Part shown: in pieces, positions 11,866-22,734 of the stretch
Layout: each line of letters opens with the position of its first letter
Numbering within the stretch: the stretch's first letter is position 1
Source of the DNA: Emydura subglobosa
Taxonomy: Eukaryota > Chordata > Testudines > Chelidae
DNA: 64,000 bases
Assembly: GCA_007922225.1 (NCBI GenBank)
Contig: ML679956.1
Coordinates: 20,400,689 to 20,464,688, forward strand
Direction of reading: 5' to 3'
Notes under the pieces: model-generated
Told to the model about the DNA's origin: nothing
The model's input: only the letters and a program-made list of their open reading frames with translations
Databases searched by the model: none
Program-made: the position numbers and the translations under genes

Positions 11866-12545
11866 AGCGGTGGTGCAGCTCTGTTGGGTCCCAGGATATT
11901 AGAGAGACTTGGTGGGTGAGGTAATATTTATTGGACCAATGTTCCTGGGTAAGTAAGAGACAAGTTTTCAAGCTACACAGAGCTATTCTTCAGGTCTGGG
12001 AAAGGTATTCAGAATTCCACAGGTAAATACAAGGTGGAACAGATTGATTACCAGAAGTAGTTAGCACATATTCTAAGGGCCCATCCAAGATGAAGTGGCC
12101 CATAAACACCTTTGCAGTCATGTTTCAAAAATGTATGAGATATCTCCACTGCTACAAAATCCCCCCCATGCACCTTTCAAGATCCATGGGTCCTGCACGT
12201 GCCTATCACAACATGCTGCGTTCCTCCTCCAGTGCACGAAATGCCCCAACAACATCTATGTAGGTGGAACCAGACAATCACTGTGCTCTCGAATGAACTC
12301 ACACAGAAAAATGATAAAAGGCCATATCACCCATTGGCAAACCTTTCACAAAATGATCACTCCATATCTGGACACCTCAATCCTCATCCTCAAGGGAAAT
12401 TTGCAAAACACCTTCAAAAGACGAGCCTGGGAGCTTAAATTCATAACTTTGCTAGATACTAAAAATGATGGCCTTAACAAAGACATGGTATTTATGGCTA
12501 ACTACAATGCTAACCCCCCCTTTTTTTTTGTCTTGTGACTGCATC
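11866..12545 (+). mobile_element. Penelope-like element (PLE), 5'-truncated with inverted 3'-end copy at its left
   Basis: The left 230 bp are the reverse complement of the PLE 3' end: cttcaggtctggg, agctacacagagct, and on the opposite strand the terminal ...GGACCCAACAGAGCTGC block. Related sequence lies at 56033-56230, where it is the 3' UTR of an antisense copy. It is followed directly by a +-strand GIY-YIG reading frame (12095-12538) and a short tail. An inverted terminal segment upstream of a truncated coding part is a known PLE insertion form. The right end after about 12545 is not shared with the other copy. Confidence 0.8.
12095..12538 (+). pseudogene. GIY-YIG endonuclease domain of a Penelope-like retroelement (uninterrupted C-terminal fragment)
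   Basis: A 147-codon frame without stops that encodes the C-terminal GIY-YIG nuclease of PLE retrotransposons. Visible family features are the CX2C pair in LLQCTKCPNNIYVGGT (residues 44-59), the YVG core where most copies have YVGET, the Arg-rich helix SRMNSHR (65-71) with the catalytic-type Arg, and the RRAWELKFITLLDT segment (109-122) with the catalytic-type Glu at 113. It ends in GLNKDMVFMANYN, close to the usual PLE C-terminus. The RT domain is absent, so this is a truncated element rather than an active retrotransposon. The start ATG is simply the first in frame and is probably not a real initiation site. Lack of stops could be chance or relative youth. Domain identity is confident; function as an independent gene is not supported. 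Confidence 0.85.
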
Positions 12546-12549
12546 TGGC

Positions 12550-13895
12550 AGTGAGGGAGACACAAAACACACATACACACTTCTCCAAACAGGCAATCTG
12601 ATTAAAGAACTAGTTATTATGGTAAGTACCCATTGTTTTGTCAAATGGGCAGTTTCAGGAGGAGAACTAGTAACACTTGTGGAGCCTGAAATGTTTCCAC
12701 AGAACATTATATACATAGAAATTATTTCCCTTTCAACTGTATTTCCCTTTCAAAAGTACAGAACTTTTGTGTGAAGTGCTGCCTTCATGTTATGCTAAAG
12801 TAGCTGCCCAGGAAAAGTCAATGCCTTTCGTATTACTGTGGATGTGGATTGGGATGGAGGACACAGAAAGCAGTTGCTTCCACTCCCTGAAAACACCTCA
12901 AGCAATATATGACAATGGATTACCAAAATATATTCAGTTAATTCAGACGTCTACTATCAATAATAGATTTTATGCGTTGCATGAACTAGACCTTACAGAG
13001 TCCATTCAGAAGGGTCAGCAACACATTATCCCCTGGTGCTTTATCCTGAAACCTGAAGGAATCTGTCATGCCCAGTTTCTCCTGGGGAACTGCTGTACTG
13101 TCATATCTTACCACAGCTGCTGAGATTCCCTAGTGTCCCCAGCCATAAAGAAACCTTACCCCATTACCTCTGGTATCCTGTTGAGGCCAATGGCCTGTTC
13201 CCCTCCCCACTGGGTTCCCTCATGAATTCTGGAATTTTCAGCGGGTTCTGGATGGCTATTATACAGCTTTTGGCACCTTCCAGACAAAGACTATTTATTC
13301 CCCCAAATCCAGAGTCCGCTGGGGAAGAAAGTGTCTTCCCCACACTCACTGAAGACACACAGGTGGAGAAAACACTCCTGCTCCTGTTGCAAAGGCAGTT
13401 ATAGACATAACTTTAGAGTGGTAGTTAAAGACTCCCAGATCTCTTAGAAGCTGCACACTTCTAAGAGCTAGAGTGGGGTGAATAGTGGAAAAATCTATTC
13501 TAAAGCCTGTTTGATAAATCCAAATCACCACTTAATCCAGCCACATTTACATCTTTTTATGTCAACTATTCTGTGAAAATTTGGGCAACCAGTTTTTATT
13601 CACTCAGATGTTTAGGTAAGAGCTTGTACTCATATGAATACAGGTATTTACACGCATATAAGCATATTCTTGGTAGAAGTAGTGTCCCTATCATATCTCT
13701 GGCTCTGCATGTAAATGATGGAATCTGTTGCTTTAGGTCATTCCAAAAATTTCTAACCACAACCTCTAAACATTTACTATGTACTAATACATTCATATCC
13801 TGGTAAAATAGCAGTGAGGAAATTCATCATTGCCATTTAAAGCATACTCCATTACTATTTTACTAGTACATTTGAGATCAGGTCTCATTGTGTTA
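12550..13895. other. Unannotated sequence
   Basis: Several short frames (for example 12767-13123) lack recognisable domains. No RNA gene or clear transposon terminus. Confidence 0.4.
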
Positions 13896-13899
13896 GCTA

Positions 13900-14135
13900 C
13901 TATGCATATACATAGCAAGAGACAATCCATGTCCCAAAGAGCTTACTCACTAAGTAGGCAAAATGGACAATTGGTGGGAGAATGGAAATATTATTATCTT
14001 CATTTTACAAATGAGGCTCAGAGGTTCGAAACAATTGACTTGTCCAAGATCTCACAGGAAGTCAATGGCAAAGCTGGGAAATGGAAAACAAGCTGTCTGA
14101 GTCCTAGCCAGTGCCTTACTCACAAAACCATGCTG
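13900..14135 (-). mobile_element. MIR-like SINE
   Basis: Shows the reverse-strand MIR order: 'cccaaagagcttac' type segment, 'attatcttcattttacaaatgaggctcagagg', then 'acttgtccaagatctcacaggaagtcaatggcaaagctggg'. This is the CORE-SINE signature in antisense. Diverged. Confidence 0.75.
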
Positions 14136-14214
14136 TCATTGCATGCTAGCTGTTCAAGTTGTACAGCACTTAGATATTGTGTTGATAGGTGCCTTACAAA
14201 AACCTAAGATGAAT

Positions 14215-14980
14215 GTAAAGAAGGTGTCAGGAATTTCTTAGGTGCCAGATTCTACAAAATTGAAGACATCCACTTTCTCTTAGGTATTCTTTGATAACGG
14301 TTCTGCTAGCTTCAGCATAAGAATACCATTCCCCTGCTCCCACTTCCTGTCTGTTTTATAAGGATCGTTCTTTCAGTTGTTAGTACTACCACATAAAGTA
14401 GTCTGCTCCTGAATTTGAGATTAAACCAAAGCTAAGCTTTCAGTCAGTGTGAATGTATATATTATTAAAGGATCAAGTTTATCATCAAGGTAATTCTGTT
14501 TTTTTATGCCAGTGAAGATTAAAAACAAACTAGTTAAAACAAAGACCTTACTGTAAATTATACCTGCACTAGTGAAAGGCTTGAATGTCTTTACTAGAAT
14601 AGCATGTCTTGTGATTTTTTTTAAAAAAAAATCATATTTTAATATTGCAATATCTGTATACATTTTATACAGCTCAATTTCATATGATCTTTGCTTTTAA
14701 AATTAAAGATCTGGAATAATGTATAAGCCTCTACATTTCTTCAGTAGCATTAGAGATTTTTCTTAACAGCAAGTTCAACAAGAGCCATGTACTGAGCTGG
14801 GATGGGAGAAGAAAAAAGAAATGAACAAATCAGATCCTGAGGGGAAAAAAGGTTGATGCCTGCTGTGTGTGGAGTGAAGATTAGGGGAGCAGTTTGAGGA
14901 AGCCACACATGGTTGATTGGGAAAGTCAGGTATCTGAATAGTATCTGCTCAGGTCCACTACTTTTTCCTGAACAGATAGT
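14215..14980. other. Unannotated AT-rich sequence
   Basis: Nothing recognisable beyond AT-rich sequence. Confidence 0.4.
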
Positions 14981-14984
14981 GTGG

Positions 14985-15207
14985 GCCAGCAGATCGGGCA
15001 CCAGCCTAGAACTGAGAAGACCTGGATCCTATTCCACTGACTTTCTGCATGACCTTAAACAAGTCACTGCATTCTCCTCCCACCTTTTGTCTGCCTTGTC
15101 TCTCTAGACTGAAAGAATATTTTACTTTGTGTTTGTACAGTGCCTAGCACCAGAGGACCCTGATCTTAGCTGGGGGTCTCCAGTTACCATCATAAAACAA
15201 ATAAATA
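14985..15207 (+). mobile_element. MIR/CORE-SINE, near full length
   Basis: Sense-strand MIR order is preserved: 'gagaagacctggatcctattcc', the CORE block 'gcatgaccttaaacaagtcac', then the 3' part 'tttgtacagtgcctagcaccagagg' and an AT-rich tail with 'aaataaata'. This is one of the best preserved SINE copies here. Confidence 0.85.
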
Positions 15208-15209
15208 CA

Positions 15210-16540
15210 TGACCCATGAAAGAATAAAAGGACAAACATCTCTTTTATGTTATGCATGAATTATAAAAAGGATTAGGAATGATTCCTTGTAAGATTGTTA
15301 GACTACAATCTTAATGCGAGTCAGAAATAAAGTTAGTCTAAAAGTTAGCCTAAAAGAAGGATACCAGACTGGAAGGAGTGTGGTTATTGGGTCATAGAAT
15401 GTTTTAGTAGCAGTATAGCAGCTATGGTTTTAAGTTTGTAACAAATGTTGCACTATCGTTATGACAAATTGGTCTGCTTTGGAACATTGGCGTGTAACAC
15501 TAGTATTCTACAGGAGGGATGTTGAAGGAGGCCCTGGGCATTTTGTGAGTTGCTGTGTGGAAGACAACTGATTTACTCAGCTCCCTGGGGTCCCTCAAAA
15601 TGAATTGGTTGATGTGCAAATACTGTCTATAATGGTTTAAGTGTGAACAGACTTGTAAAGATAAAACAACCCTGAGGTAGGAAAAAAAGGATAATTACAA
15701 ACCCTATTCAACTAATAACTAAATGAAACAATCAGAACAAACACGAAAAACCTAATATTATTAAACCAGACTAATGTCTTTGAAATAACATGAATTCAGT
15801 TAAATTAAAAGTCAGAGTCAAGATAACAACCCCTATGGGCCTAAATCTGTGATCTTTCTTCTCAGGATGCCTGACCTCTAAACTCATTCTTTGCTATGTA
15901 AATCTGTAGCATCACTACATTACATGATAGCTCCCAGAGACACCTATTCACAGTCTGTCTTATTTGCATTATTTGGACTGCCAATGTCACATCCCATTGG
16001 CGTGTAATAATATTTTTGTTTACATTTACCTAATGTATCAAATATATATGTACTTGGAGTCCTATATCAGTATGAAACCACTTAAAGCCTCAGAATCCAA
16101 TCAATTTTTTGCAGATTGCAGGCAATGCAAGAGTTGTGCTTCCTAGATTTGGGGCACTAAAAATGTAAAAGAATCTTCTATTTCTTTTTAAATAAAGACT
16201 CTCCTTCACTCTATCACATAGGTCTAGATTTATTTGTGAGACTTGACCATCTTTCTCTGTAGAGGCAGAGAGGCCTCTGGATATACAGTCCCCACTTGCA
16301 ACAGTGGTAACTTCAGAGAAAACCTCCACAAAGGCTTCTGATTGGAGCTCAGGGTTTGACTCCAATTCCCATTGTACCAGGACCACACCATTTCAGTAAG
16401 TAGCCAGATAAAAAGCCAAAGACTTCCTATAATGAAAAGGGAAGTAAAAAGCTCAAGGGAAGCAACTCTGAATTTTGCTCCTTGTCTGACCTGCTCAGGG
16501 CAATGGAGGGCTCAACCAGAGTTTGTCCTCTGCAAGATAT
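15210..16540. other. Unannotated AT-rich sequence
   Basis: No gene, RNA gene or named repeat recognised. Confidence 0.4.
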
Positions 16541-16545
16541 AGCCC

Positions 16546-16786
16546 TGGCCTGCACTACAAACTTATATCAGTATAACTTTGTCACTCAGTGGTGTGGAAA
16601 ATCCCAGTATAGACAGTGATATAGACTGGGCTTCTCCTATCAACATAGCTACCACCTCTCAGGGAGGTGGAGTATCTCCCGCAACAGGAGAAGCTCTCCC
16701 GTTGGCATAGGTAGCGCCTTCTCTAGGTGATATGGTAATGCAGCTGTGTCACTGCAGCACAGTAAGTTTAGATAAGCCCATAGTTC
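16546..16786. mobile_element. MITE, related to the 'CTACACT...ACTTATGTCGGTATAAC' group
   Basis: Starts near GGCCTGCACTACAAACTTA and ends near TAAGTTTAGATAAGCCC, which are imperfect inverted copies. The inside is also partly self-complementary: 'gggcttctcctatcaacatagctacc' near 16627 and 'ggagaagctctcccgttggcataggtagc' near 16686. Likely a non-autonomous DNA transposon; the superfamily is not certain. Confidence 0.65.
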
Positions 16787-16789
16787 CTG

Positions 16790-18050
16790 CTGCTGACACA
16801 AGGGACCTGAGACCTGTGTAAAGCCCGTGAGCACTTCATGGAAAATGTGAGTCCTGAGACCAGATGCCAAGAGAGGAGAGATTTAACGGTATGGAAGAAC
16901 TGCCTGATCCTGTCGGGATATTCTTCAGTCTGGTACCAGACTTATCCTGCTGGAGAGCTCACATAAGGTTCCAGTAGACTCATACTTCTTGTTTAAATCT
17001 TTTTGGGGTTAAAAAAAAAATAGCAAGCCGCTGAGTTCCACCTTTTCAGCAGGAAGATGAGAAGGACCTAAACACATATACATATGTAAAAAGAATCTGT
17101 TACAGAAGAAGAACTTTTGAGAATTACCTTGCTAAACTTCCCCCAAATCCCAAATCAATTGGATGGGTGGGTAGAGGCAGCAAAATTTTGTTTCATAGAC
17201 TCATCCAGAAATGCTAAGGCCAGCTCACTCACATACCCCCACTCTTAGTTCTGTAATTGTCAGAGAAATGAACATTTCATTTTTCATTTGAGGAAGATCA
17301 TCTCGATTCTCTGCTTACTCTTAAACTAATATTGTATTCTCTAAATGCTACAATTTTATTCATACTTAAATAGCTCTTCACACTTCAATTTTTTTCCTTT
17401 TCAACTCATTTACTGTAACTGAACTGGGAAGCATTTAGAGAACCCAATATATTGCCGTGAGCCATGCGGTGACTGATTGCTCACATCTCTATTGCTACAG
17501 AAAGGCTGCTGCTTTATTAAATTGCCGATTTTGCCAGCAATAATAAAAATCAAATCTAATCCTTTATCAGTGAAAATTAACTAAAATAACAGTTCAAATA
17601 GTAATCATTTGAATTACCTAGATTTGTATTTTTCCCTACTGTAACAAATAAAATGAATAATACCCCCACCAGGCTAGAAACAAATCTCTCACATGATGGG
17701 GCTTTTTCATTTCTCTGGGGCCTATTCTGTATCCTAACCGACTTCATTTACAAGAAACTTTTTGATGTTCATGACAAGCTTCCCATTGCTTAATTTCATT
17801 TCATTCCAATATTTCTAATTATAGCCCTTGTATCACTCTAAATAATCTCTTTCTCTCAAAGCACAAAGTGAATTATATTGGACTGGATCAAAGGGAGGTA
17901 AGTCTTTGGCAGTGGGACATAAGTGTATTTTAACAAGCTGTCTGAGTCCTACAAATCTTTTGCAAACTCATGCAATCCCATCATCAGGCATGCTAGACCC
18001 AGCACCTCTTTGAAACCATTTTAAGCCCTGCTTATTCACACATTTCAAAG
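16790..18050. other. Unannotated; possible conserved noncoding block near 17460-17660
   Basis: No gene or named repeat. The part around 17460-17660 is low in repeat signatures and rich in TTTATTAAATTG and AATAATAAAAATC type motifs, which have the texture of developmental noncoding elements. This is impression only. Confidence 0.35.
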
Positions 18051-18054
18051 GTCT

Positions 18055-19378
18055 GTAGCATGTTATCATGCACGTCTTTATTACTCATTCAACTTAGACA
18101 TGAATATGAAATTGTGAAACTACTAACTGTGGCATGTAACCTATCACTTAAATCAGCATCTGTACCTGATGACTGGTGGAAAGCTAATGTGATATCGATT
18201 TTTAAAAAGACAATCCTGGCAATTACAGGTCAGAAAACCTAACTTCAATACCAGGCAAACTGGTTGAAAATATAGTAAAGAACAGAATTATCAGGGATGT
18301 AGATGAACACAATACCTTGGGGAAGACTCAACATGGCTTTTGTAAAGGGAAATCATGCCTCACCAATCTATTAATGTTATTTGAGGGGTCAACAAACAGG
18401 TGCACAAGGTGATCCAGTGGATAAAATATACCTGGACTTTTAAAAAGCCTTTCACCAAGTCCCTCACCAAAGGTTCTTAAGCAAAGTAAGGAGTCATGAG
18501 ATAAGAGGGAAGGTCCTCTCATGGATCAGTAACTGATTAAAAGATAGGGGGAAATAATAGGAATAAATGGTCAGTTTTCACAGTGGAGAAAAGTAAAGAG
18601 CAGGGTCCCTCAAGGATCTGTACTGGGACCAGTACTGTTCAACACATTCATAAATTGTCTGGAGAAAAGGGGTAAACAGTGAAGTGGCAAAGTTTGCAGA
18701 TAATACAAAATTACTCAAGATAGTTAAGTCTACAGCAGACTGCAAAGAGTTACACAGGATCTCACAAAACTGGGTGCTGCATGCAATTCTGGTCACCCCA
18801 TATCAAAAAAAGATATATTGGAATTGGAAAACGTACGGAGAAGGCCAACAAAAATGATTACGGATGTGGAACAGCTGCCATATGAGGGGAGATTAAAAAA
18901 ACTGGGAATGATCAACTTGGAAAAGAAATGACTGGGGGAGGAGATATGATAGAGGTCTATAAAATCATTAATGGTATGATGAAAGTGAATAGGGAAGTGT
19001 TATTTACCCCTTCACATAACCCACAAGCAGGGGTCACCAAATGAAAATAATAGACAGAAAGTTTAAACAAATATAGGAAAGTACTTCTTCACACAACACA
19101 GTCAACCTGTGGAACTTGTTGCCAGGAAGTGTTGTGAACACAACATCCTAGGTTCAAAACAGAATTAGGTAAATCAAGGAGGATAGGTCCATCAATGGCT
19201 ATTAGCCAATTATAGCCATGGTGATGCAACACCATGTTCTGGGTGTCCCTAAACTTCTGACTGCCAGAAGCTTAGACTGGATGACTTGATAAATTGCCCT
19301 GTTCTGTTCACTTCCTCTGAAGCATCTGGGCAAGATATACCATTGGTCTCACCCCGTATGGTCATTCTTATGTTCCTA
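18055..19378 (+). mobile_element. CR1 LINE with RT remnant, internally deleted
   Basis: Frame pieces match CR1 RT: SVPDDWWKANVISIFKK (about 18149), the GDPVDKIYLDF block (about 18400), the VPHQRFLSK/HEIRGKVLSWI blocks, and the [10 protein letters not shown] type block in 'caaggatctgtactgggaccagtactgttc' (18611). Near 18770 the frame jumps from the ADDTK region to the late RT C-terminal region (LEKVQRR-like), so about a third of the RT is deleted. The 3' end is the turtle/crocodile type: TAGACTGGATGAC, then 'cattggtctcaccccgtatgg' and TCATTCTTATGTTCC. Many stops; dead. Confidence 0.9.
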
Positions 19379-19487
19379 GATTTTTATGCCAAAATGGCCA
19401 TATTTTAGTGCCTAAAGAGAGAGCATATAAACTCATATATAGGCTCCTAAATAAAAGTAACCCAATTTTTAAGTGAAAGCTTTATAT

Positions 19488-19650
19488 GCTGAAGAAACCA
19501 ATGAGAGTTCTGTGGCACTTTAAAGACTAACAAATTTAATTTTAGCCTGCTAAAATTAAATTTCTTAGTCATTAAAGTGCCACAGAACTCTCGTTGTTTT
19601 TGCTGTATACTGACTAACACGGCTATCCCTCTGGAACTCTTTTATATGCT
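19488..19650. mobile_element. PLE-like termini arranged as a hairpin
   Basis: Two arms of 43 nt (19503-19545 and 19550-19592) are reverse complements with 2 mismatches around a 4-nt CCTG loop. To the right follows CTAACACGGCTATCCCTCTGG, a terminal block like the CCAACACGGCTACAAC end of the PLEs in this window. The same type of unit appears unpaired at 55861-55960. I infer a PLE reduced to inverted terminal segments. The inverted repeat is directly visible; the family call is inference. Confidence 0.65.
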
Positions 19651-19659
19651 GAGTATCTC

Positions 19660-20355
19660 TAAAAACTCAGGACTCCTTTGTTGTACTCAAGTATGAAGTT
19701 AAATGCCTAACTTTACCACCCTACTTTGGAAATATTGGTCCCAATTACCATTTTCATTAAGGCCACTGCGTACAAGAGCATAAATTAATATACTAATGCA
19801 AATAAGGCATTTTTTCTTGAAAAGGAATGCTCTCCACCTAAAAACCATCCTCCTATCTGAAAATATTTTACCTACTATTGTTACAAGTAACCCTAAATTT
19901 ACTATAACTGAAAATTAGTGGGTGGAGGTTTTCATTTTGTTTACTTTGTGCATTTGACTGCACTTCGTGTATCAAGTTTATTGTGTTCCCAGTTTGCTCT
20001 TTCACACAGCACTAGGGGAGAGAAAAACATGACAGTAAAGCCGCAAGAATTAGCAGGCTTGATTAGGCAACAGACATCTCAATTTTAAACTCCTTTTAAC
20101 TCCTCTCTTAAAGAGAATATGGCATCCCTTTTAATCCTTCTACATTGATAATCTGTAGTTTGGATTATTTTATGCACAAATACTAGTTAAAATTTTCAAT
20201 GTAAAATCTCATTTTATTATATTCTGTGACGATATGTAACATGCACATTCTGGGTTTCTCCAAAGATATTGATTTATAACATTTCAAAATTCTAGTTAAC
20301 AATTTTAATCTTCCTTTTTGAATATTCAAGCTACTTTGTTTCTCTTACAAAGATT
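19660..20355. other. Unannotated AT-rich sequence
   Basis: Nothing recognisable apart from a possible edge of a foldback repeat near 19690-19740. Confidence 0.4.
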
Positions 20356-20361
20356 TTCTTT

Positions 20362-20667
20362 GGGTATGTATGTCTCCACTGCAGCTGGGAGCATGGCATC
20401 CAGTCTACATAGAGATAGACACGTGCAATCTCTGCTCTAGCTAGTACATTAAAAATAGCATTAGGGAGTTGCAGCATGGGCAGGGGCTAGCTACTCAAGT
20501 AAAAACCGCCTGATCTCCTGGGTCTTAACTCAGGTCTCTAGCCCATGCCATCACTTGTGTCACAGTGTCCACACTGCTATTTTCAATGTGCTAGCTTGAG
20601 TGGAGCTAGCATGTGTCTGCCGACCTGGGCTGGAAGGCATGCTCCCAGCAGCAGTGGAGACATATCC
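20362..20667. mobile_element. Harbinger-like MITE with TTT target duplication
   Basis: Long inverted ends: left GGGTATGTATGTCTCCACTG continuing into cagctgggagcatg; right, as reverse complement, GGATATGTCTCCACTGCTGC continuing into tgggagcatg. Flanked by TTT on both sides (20359-20361 and 20668-20670). Same family as copies at 9016, 31061, 36220 and 40072. The core contains further self-complementary segments. Confidence 0.8.
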
Positions 20668-20807
20668 TTTCAGGCCCCATTCCAGCAAAAGTGTGTAAAT
20701 ACAGGTTTAACTCCATCCCAATTCAGTAAAGCACTTAAATACATACTTAAGTCACATCCACATCCATGGGAATTGTGGCTTATGTTTACATCAGAACATA
20801 TCATTAT

Positions 20808-21417
20808 CAGTGGCATATCAACGGGGAGGCGGGGGGGGCAGGCCCCCGGGCACCAGCCTGTGGGAAGGCACGGGCCGGCCCTTCAGGATGGGCGAGGGGC
20901 AGGGAATGCAGGAAGCTCTGACGGGTGCCCCTCAGCACCTCCCCCCCGTGCATCATGAAGGGCCAGCCCAGTATCCCATCCAAGCCGGTGCCGGGCTGTG
21001 GGGTTGGAGCGGCAGGGCTGTGCCGGGCTGGCCCTTCATGATGGGCAGGGGGTGCAGGACGCTCTGAGGCACGCCCCTCAGTGCTTCTCCACTGCGCATC
21101 GTGAATGGCTGGTCCAGCCCCCCTCCCCAGGCCAGGAGGTGTAGCCGCCCTGTCTGAGCTGGCGCCGGGCTGCAGAGCTGCAATGGGAAAGGTGGGCACC
21201 GCGCAGCTGGTAAGTGCAGAGGAGGGCGGCAGAACCAAGCCTGAATTTGCACCTCCCTCCCCAAGCCTCACGCCCTTTCAGCAGGTACAGACCCCTCCAC
21301 CAAGGGCAGCTGGGGGGCGGCACCGGGAACCGCTTCAGGTGTGAAGCCTGGGGCAGCGCAAATGTAGGCTTGGCCTCTGAGCACTGGAGACCCCTGGTAT
21401 GCCACTGATCACCACTG
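20808..21417. mobile_element. hAT-like non-autonomous element, GC-rich, exact 8-bp target duplication
   Basis: Starts CAGTGGCATATCAACGGGG and ends ...CCCCTGGTATGCCACTGATCACCACTG. Flanks are ATCATTAT at 20800-20807 and again at 21418-21425, an exact 8-bp duplication as expected for hAT. The interior is strikingly GC-rich compared with the surrounding DNA and gives many overlapping open frames on both strands, none resembling a known protein. The right end carries an extra ATCACCACTG unit outside the inner inverted repeat. Confidence 0.85.
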
Positions 21418-21425
21418 ATCATTAT

Positions 21426-21733
21426 TTTATCTCGTCTGCCTCCTATTGACCTCAAAAAGCCGATAATCTAAGTATGATGGGAAAGGAGGAATATTTTATG
21501 TAAAGGGAAAAAAAAGATGGCATGTATTTAAAAAATGAAGCTTCTGACAAATCTTTGTCTGTAAGCCTTTATTTCCATCTAAGTATCTCAGCAAAGATCA
21601 GACTAAATTATCCATTCTATGACTTCGATAAAGCTAAATCCTTTCTTTCTATACAGTAAAAGTGAACTTAATATTGAAAATTAGTTGTCAAACTCAGGGT
21701 TCCACAGTTTCACTCATTTTGAATTAATTATCT
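21426..21733. other. Unannotated AT-rich spacer
   Basis: No feature recognised between the two hAT-type insertions. Confidence 0.4.
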
Positions 21734-21741
21734 CTAGTAAT

Positions 21742-22135
21742 TAGAACTGGTCAAAATTTTACTGGTGAAACATTTTTTCAATCAGAAAATGCCATTTCAT
21801 CTAACTGAAACTTCCTGCAGGAAGTGTCAATGTCAATGAAATTTCATTTTGGAAGAAAAGCATTTAGATAATGTTAAAACATCCTATTTTTGACAATTTT
21901 GCAATGGAACATTTCAATGTTTCATATCAAAATGACTTGTTTTGCGTTTATTTTATATTGTAAAAAATATAAAAAGTCAAAATCAAAACAAAATACTGCA
22001 GTTGATGTGAAACTTTTTTTCAAAATTTTGTTTCATGGGAAATTTTGAAATTTGGAATGGAAACAAGTTTCAAAATTGCAGCATTTCCAATGACTTTTCC
22101 AATGAAACCAAAATTCCACTTCCTGCACAGACTTA
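21742..22135. mobile_element. AT-rich hAT-type element with exact 8-bp target duplication (copy 2)
   Basis: Begins TAGAACTGGTCAAAATTTT. It is flanked by CTAGTAAT at 21734-21741 and CTAGTAAT at 22136-22143. The body is A/T-rich and largely self-complementary with repeated TTTCAAAATTTT-type words. No coding capacity. The exact 8-bp duplication supports hAT; copies at 6166, 31664, 34979 and 44462 look related. Confidence 0.85.
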
Positions 22136-22143
22136 CTAGTAAT

Positions 22144-22403
22144 ACCATCAGAGCACTTACAAGTTACTCTGGAAGACTGCAGCGTGTAGTAAATTTAAGA
22201 TCTCTCTTATAGAAGAGAGATGAGTAATTCATCTCTAGTACCAGTTTGATACTATACTTTGATTTACTTACAATTTAAAGTCACGATGCCTGATATATGT
22301 ATGCTGAAATAATAAACTAAACTAAAAAAAGCCACCATGACAGAAGGAAAATTAGGAGTCCTAAAACTGATACACAAACTGAACAATCTTGGCAATGTGT
22401 ACT
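22144..22403. other. Unannotated AT-rich sequence
   Basis: No feature recognised. Contains the short inverted words CTCTCTTATAGAAGAGAG at about 22202-22219. Confidence 0.4.
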
Positions 22404-22734
22404 TGTCAGGATCCCAACAAGGGTCAGAGCAGGAGCAAACTTGAGGCTAGGAGTAGCTGAGCAGTTTGTAGTCAGGTCTAGGACAGGGTCGATACCAAGG
22501 GTCAGAGTCCAAGTCAGGTTTCCAGGTCTGAGTCAGGAAGCAAAAGCCAAATCAAGCAGAGGTCAAGCCAGGAATTCGAGAACAAAAAGCAGCAAAGTTC
22601 AGCTACAGAAGATCTGTGCTGTTGCCTGGACACTTCCTGGAATACCCCTTGGGTTTATATAGGGCAAGGAACCAATCAGTAGCCATGGGGCTGTTGTCTG
22701 TCAAACCCTTGAGGCGGAACATCCCATGGCCTGT
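22404..22734 (-). mobile_element. Antisense LTR (partial), chromovirus-like
   Basis: On the minus strand this reads as a promoter-containing LTR: TATA-type CCCTATATAAACCC (plus-strand positions about 22650-22663), followed downstream by a pyrimidine/CTGAC-rich leader and ending in GGATCCTGACA at 22404. It abuts the 5' end of the + strand gypsy element, whose own LTR remnant begins immediately after. It differs in sequence from that element's 3' LTR, so it is from a different family. The outer (U3) boundary is approximate. Confidence 0.55.

Noticed and set aside
20545..21455. Cluster of overlapping open frames on both strands (20545-20958, 20807-21271, 20810-21067, 21078-21455)
   Set aside because: They lie largely in the GC-rich hAT derivative flanked by ATCATTAT; high GC removes stops in all frames. 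No domain or splice context.
22202..22219. Inverted words CTCTCTTATAGAAGAGAG as a terminator or regulatory hairpin
   Set aside because: Short, no gene nearby, and bacterial-type terminators do not apply to this genome.
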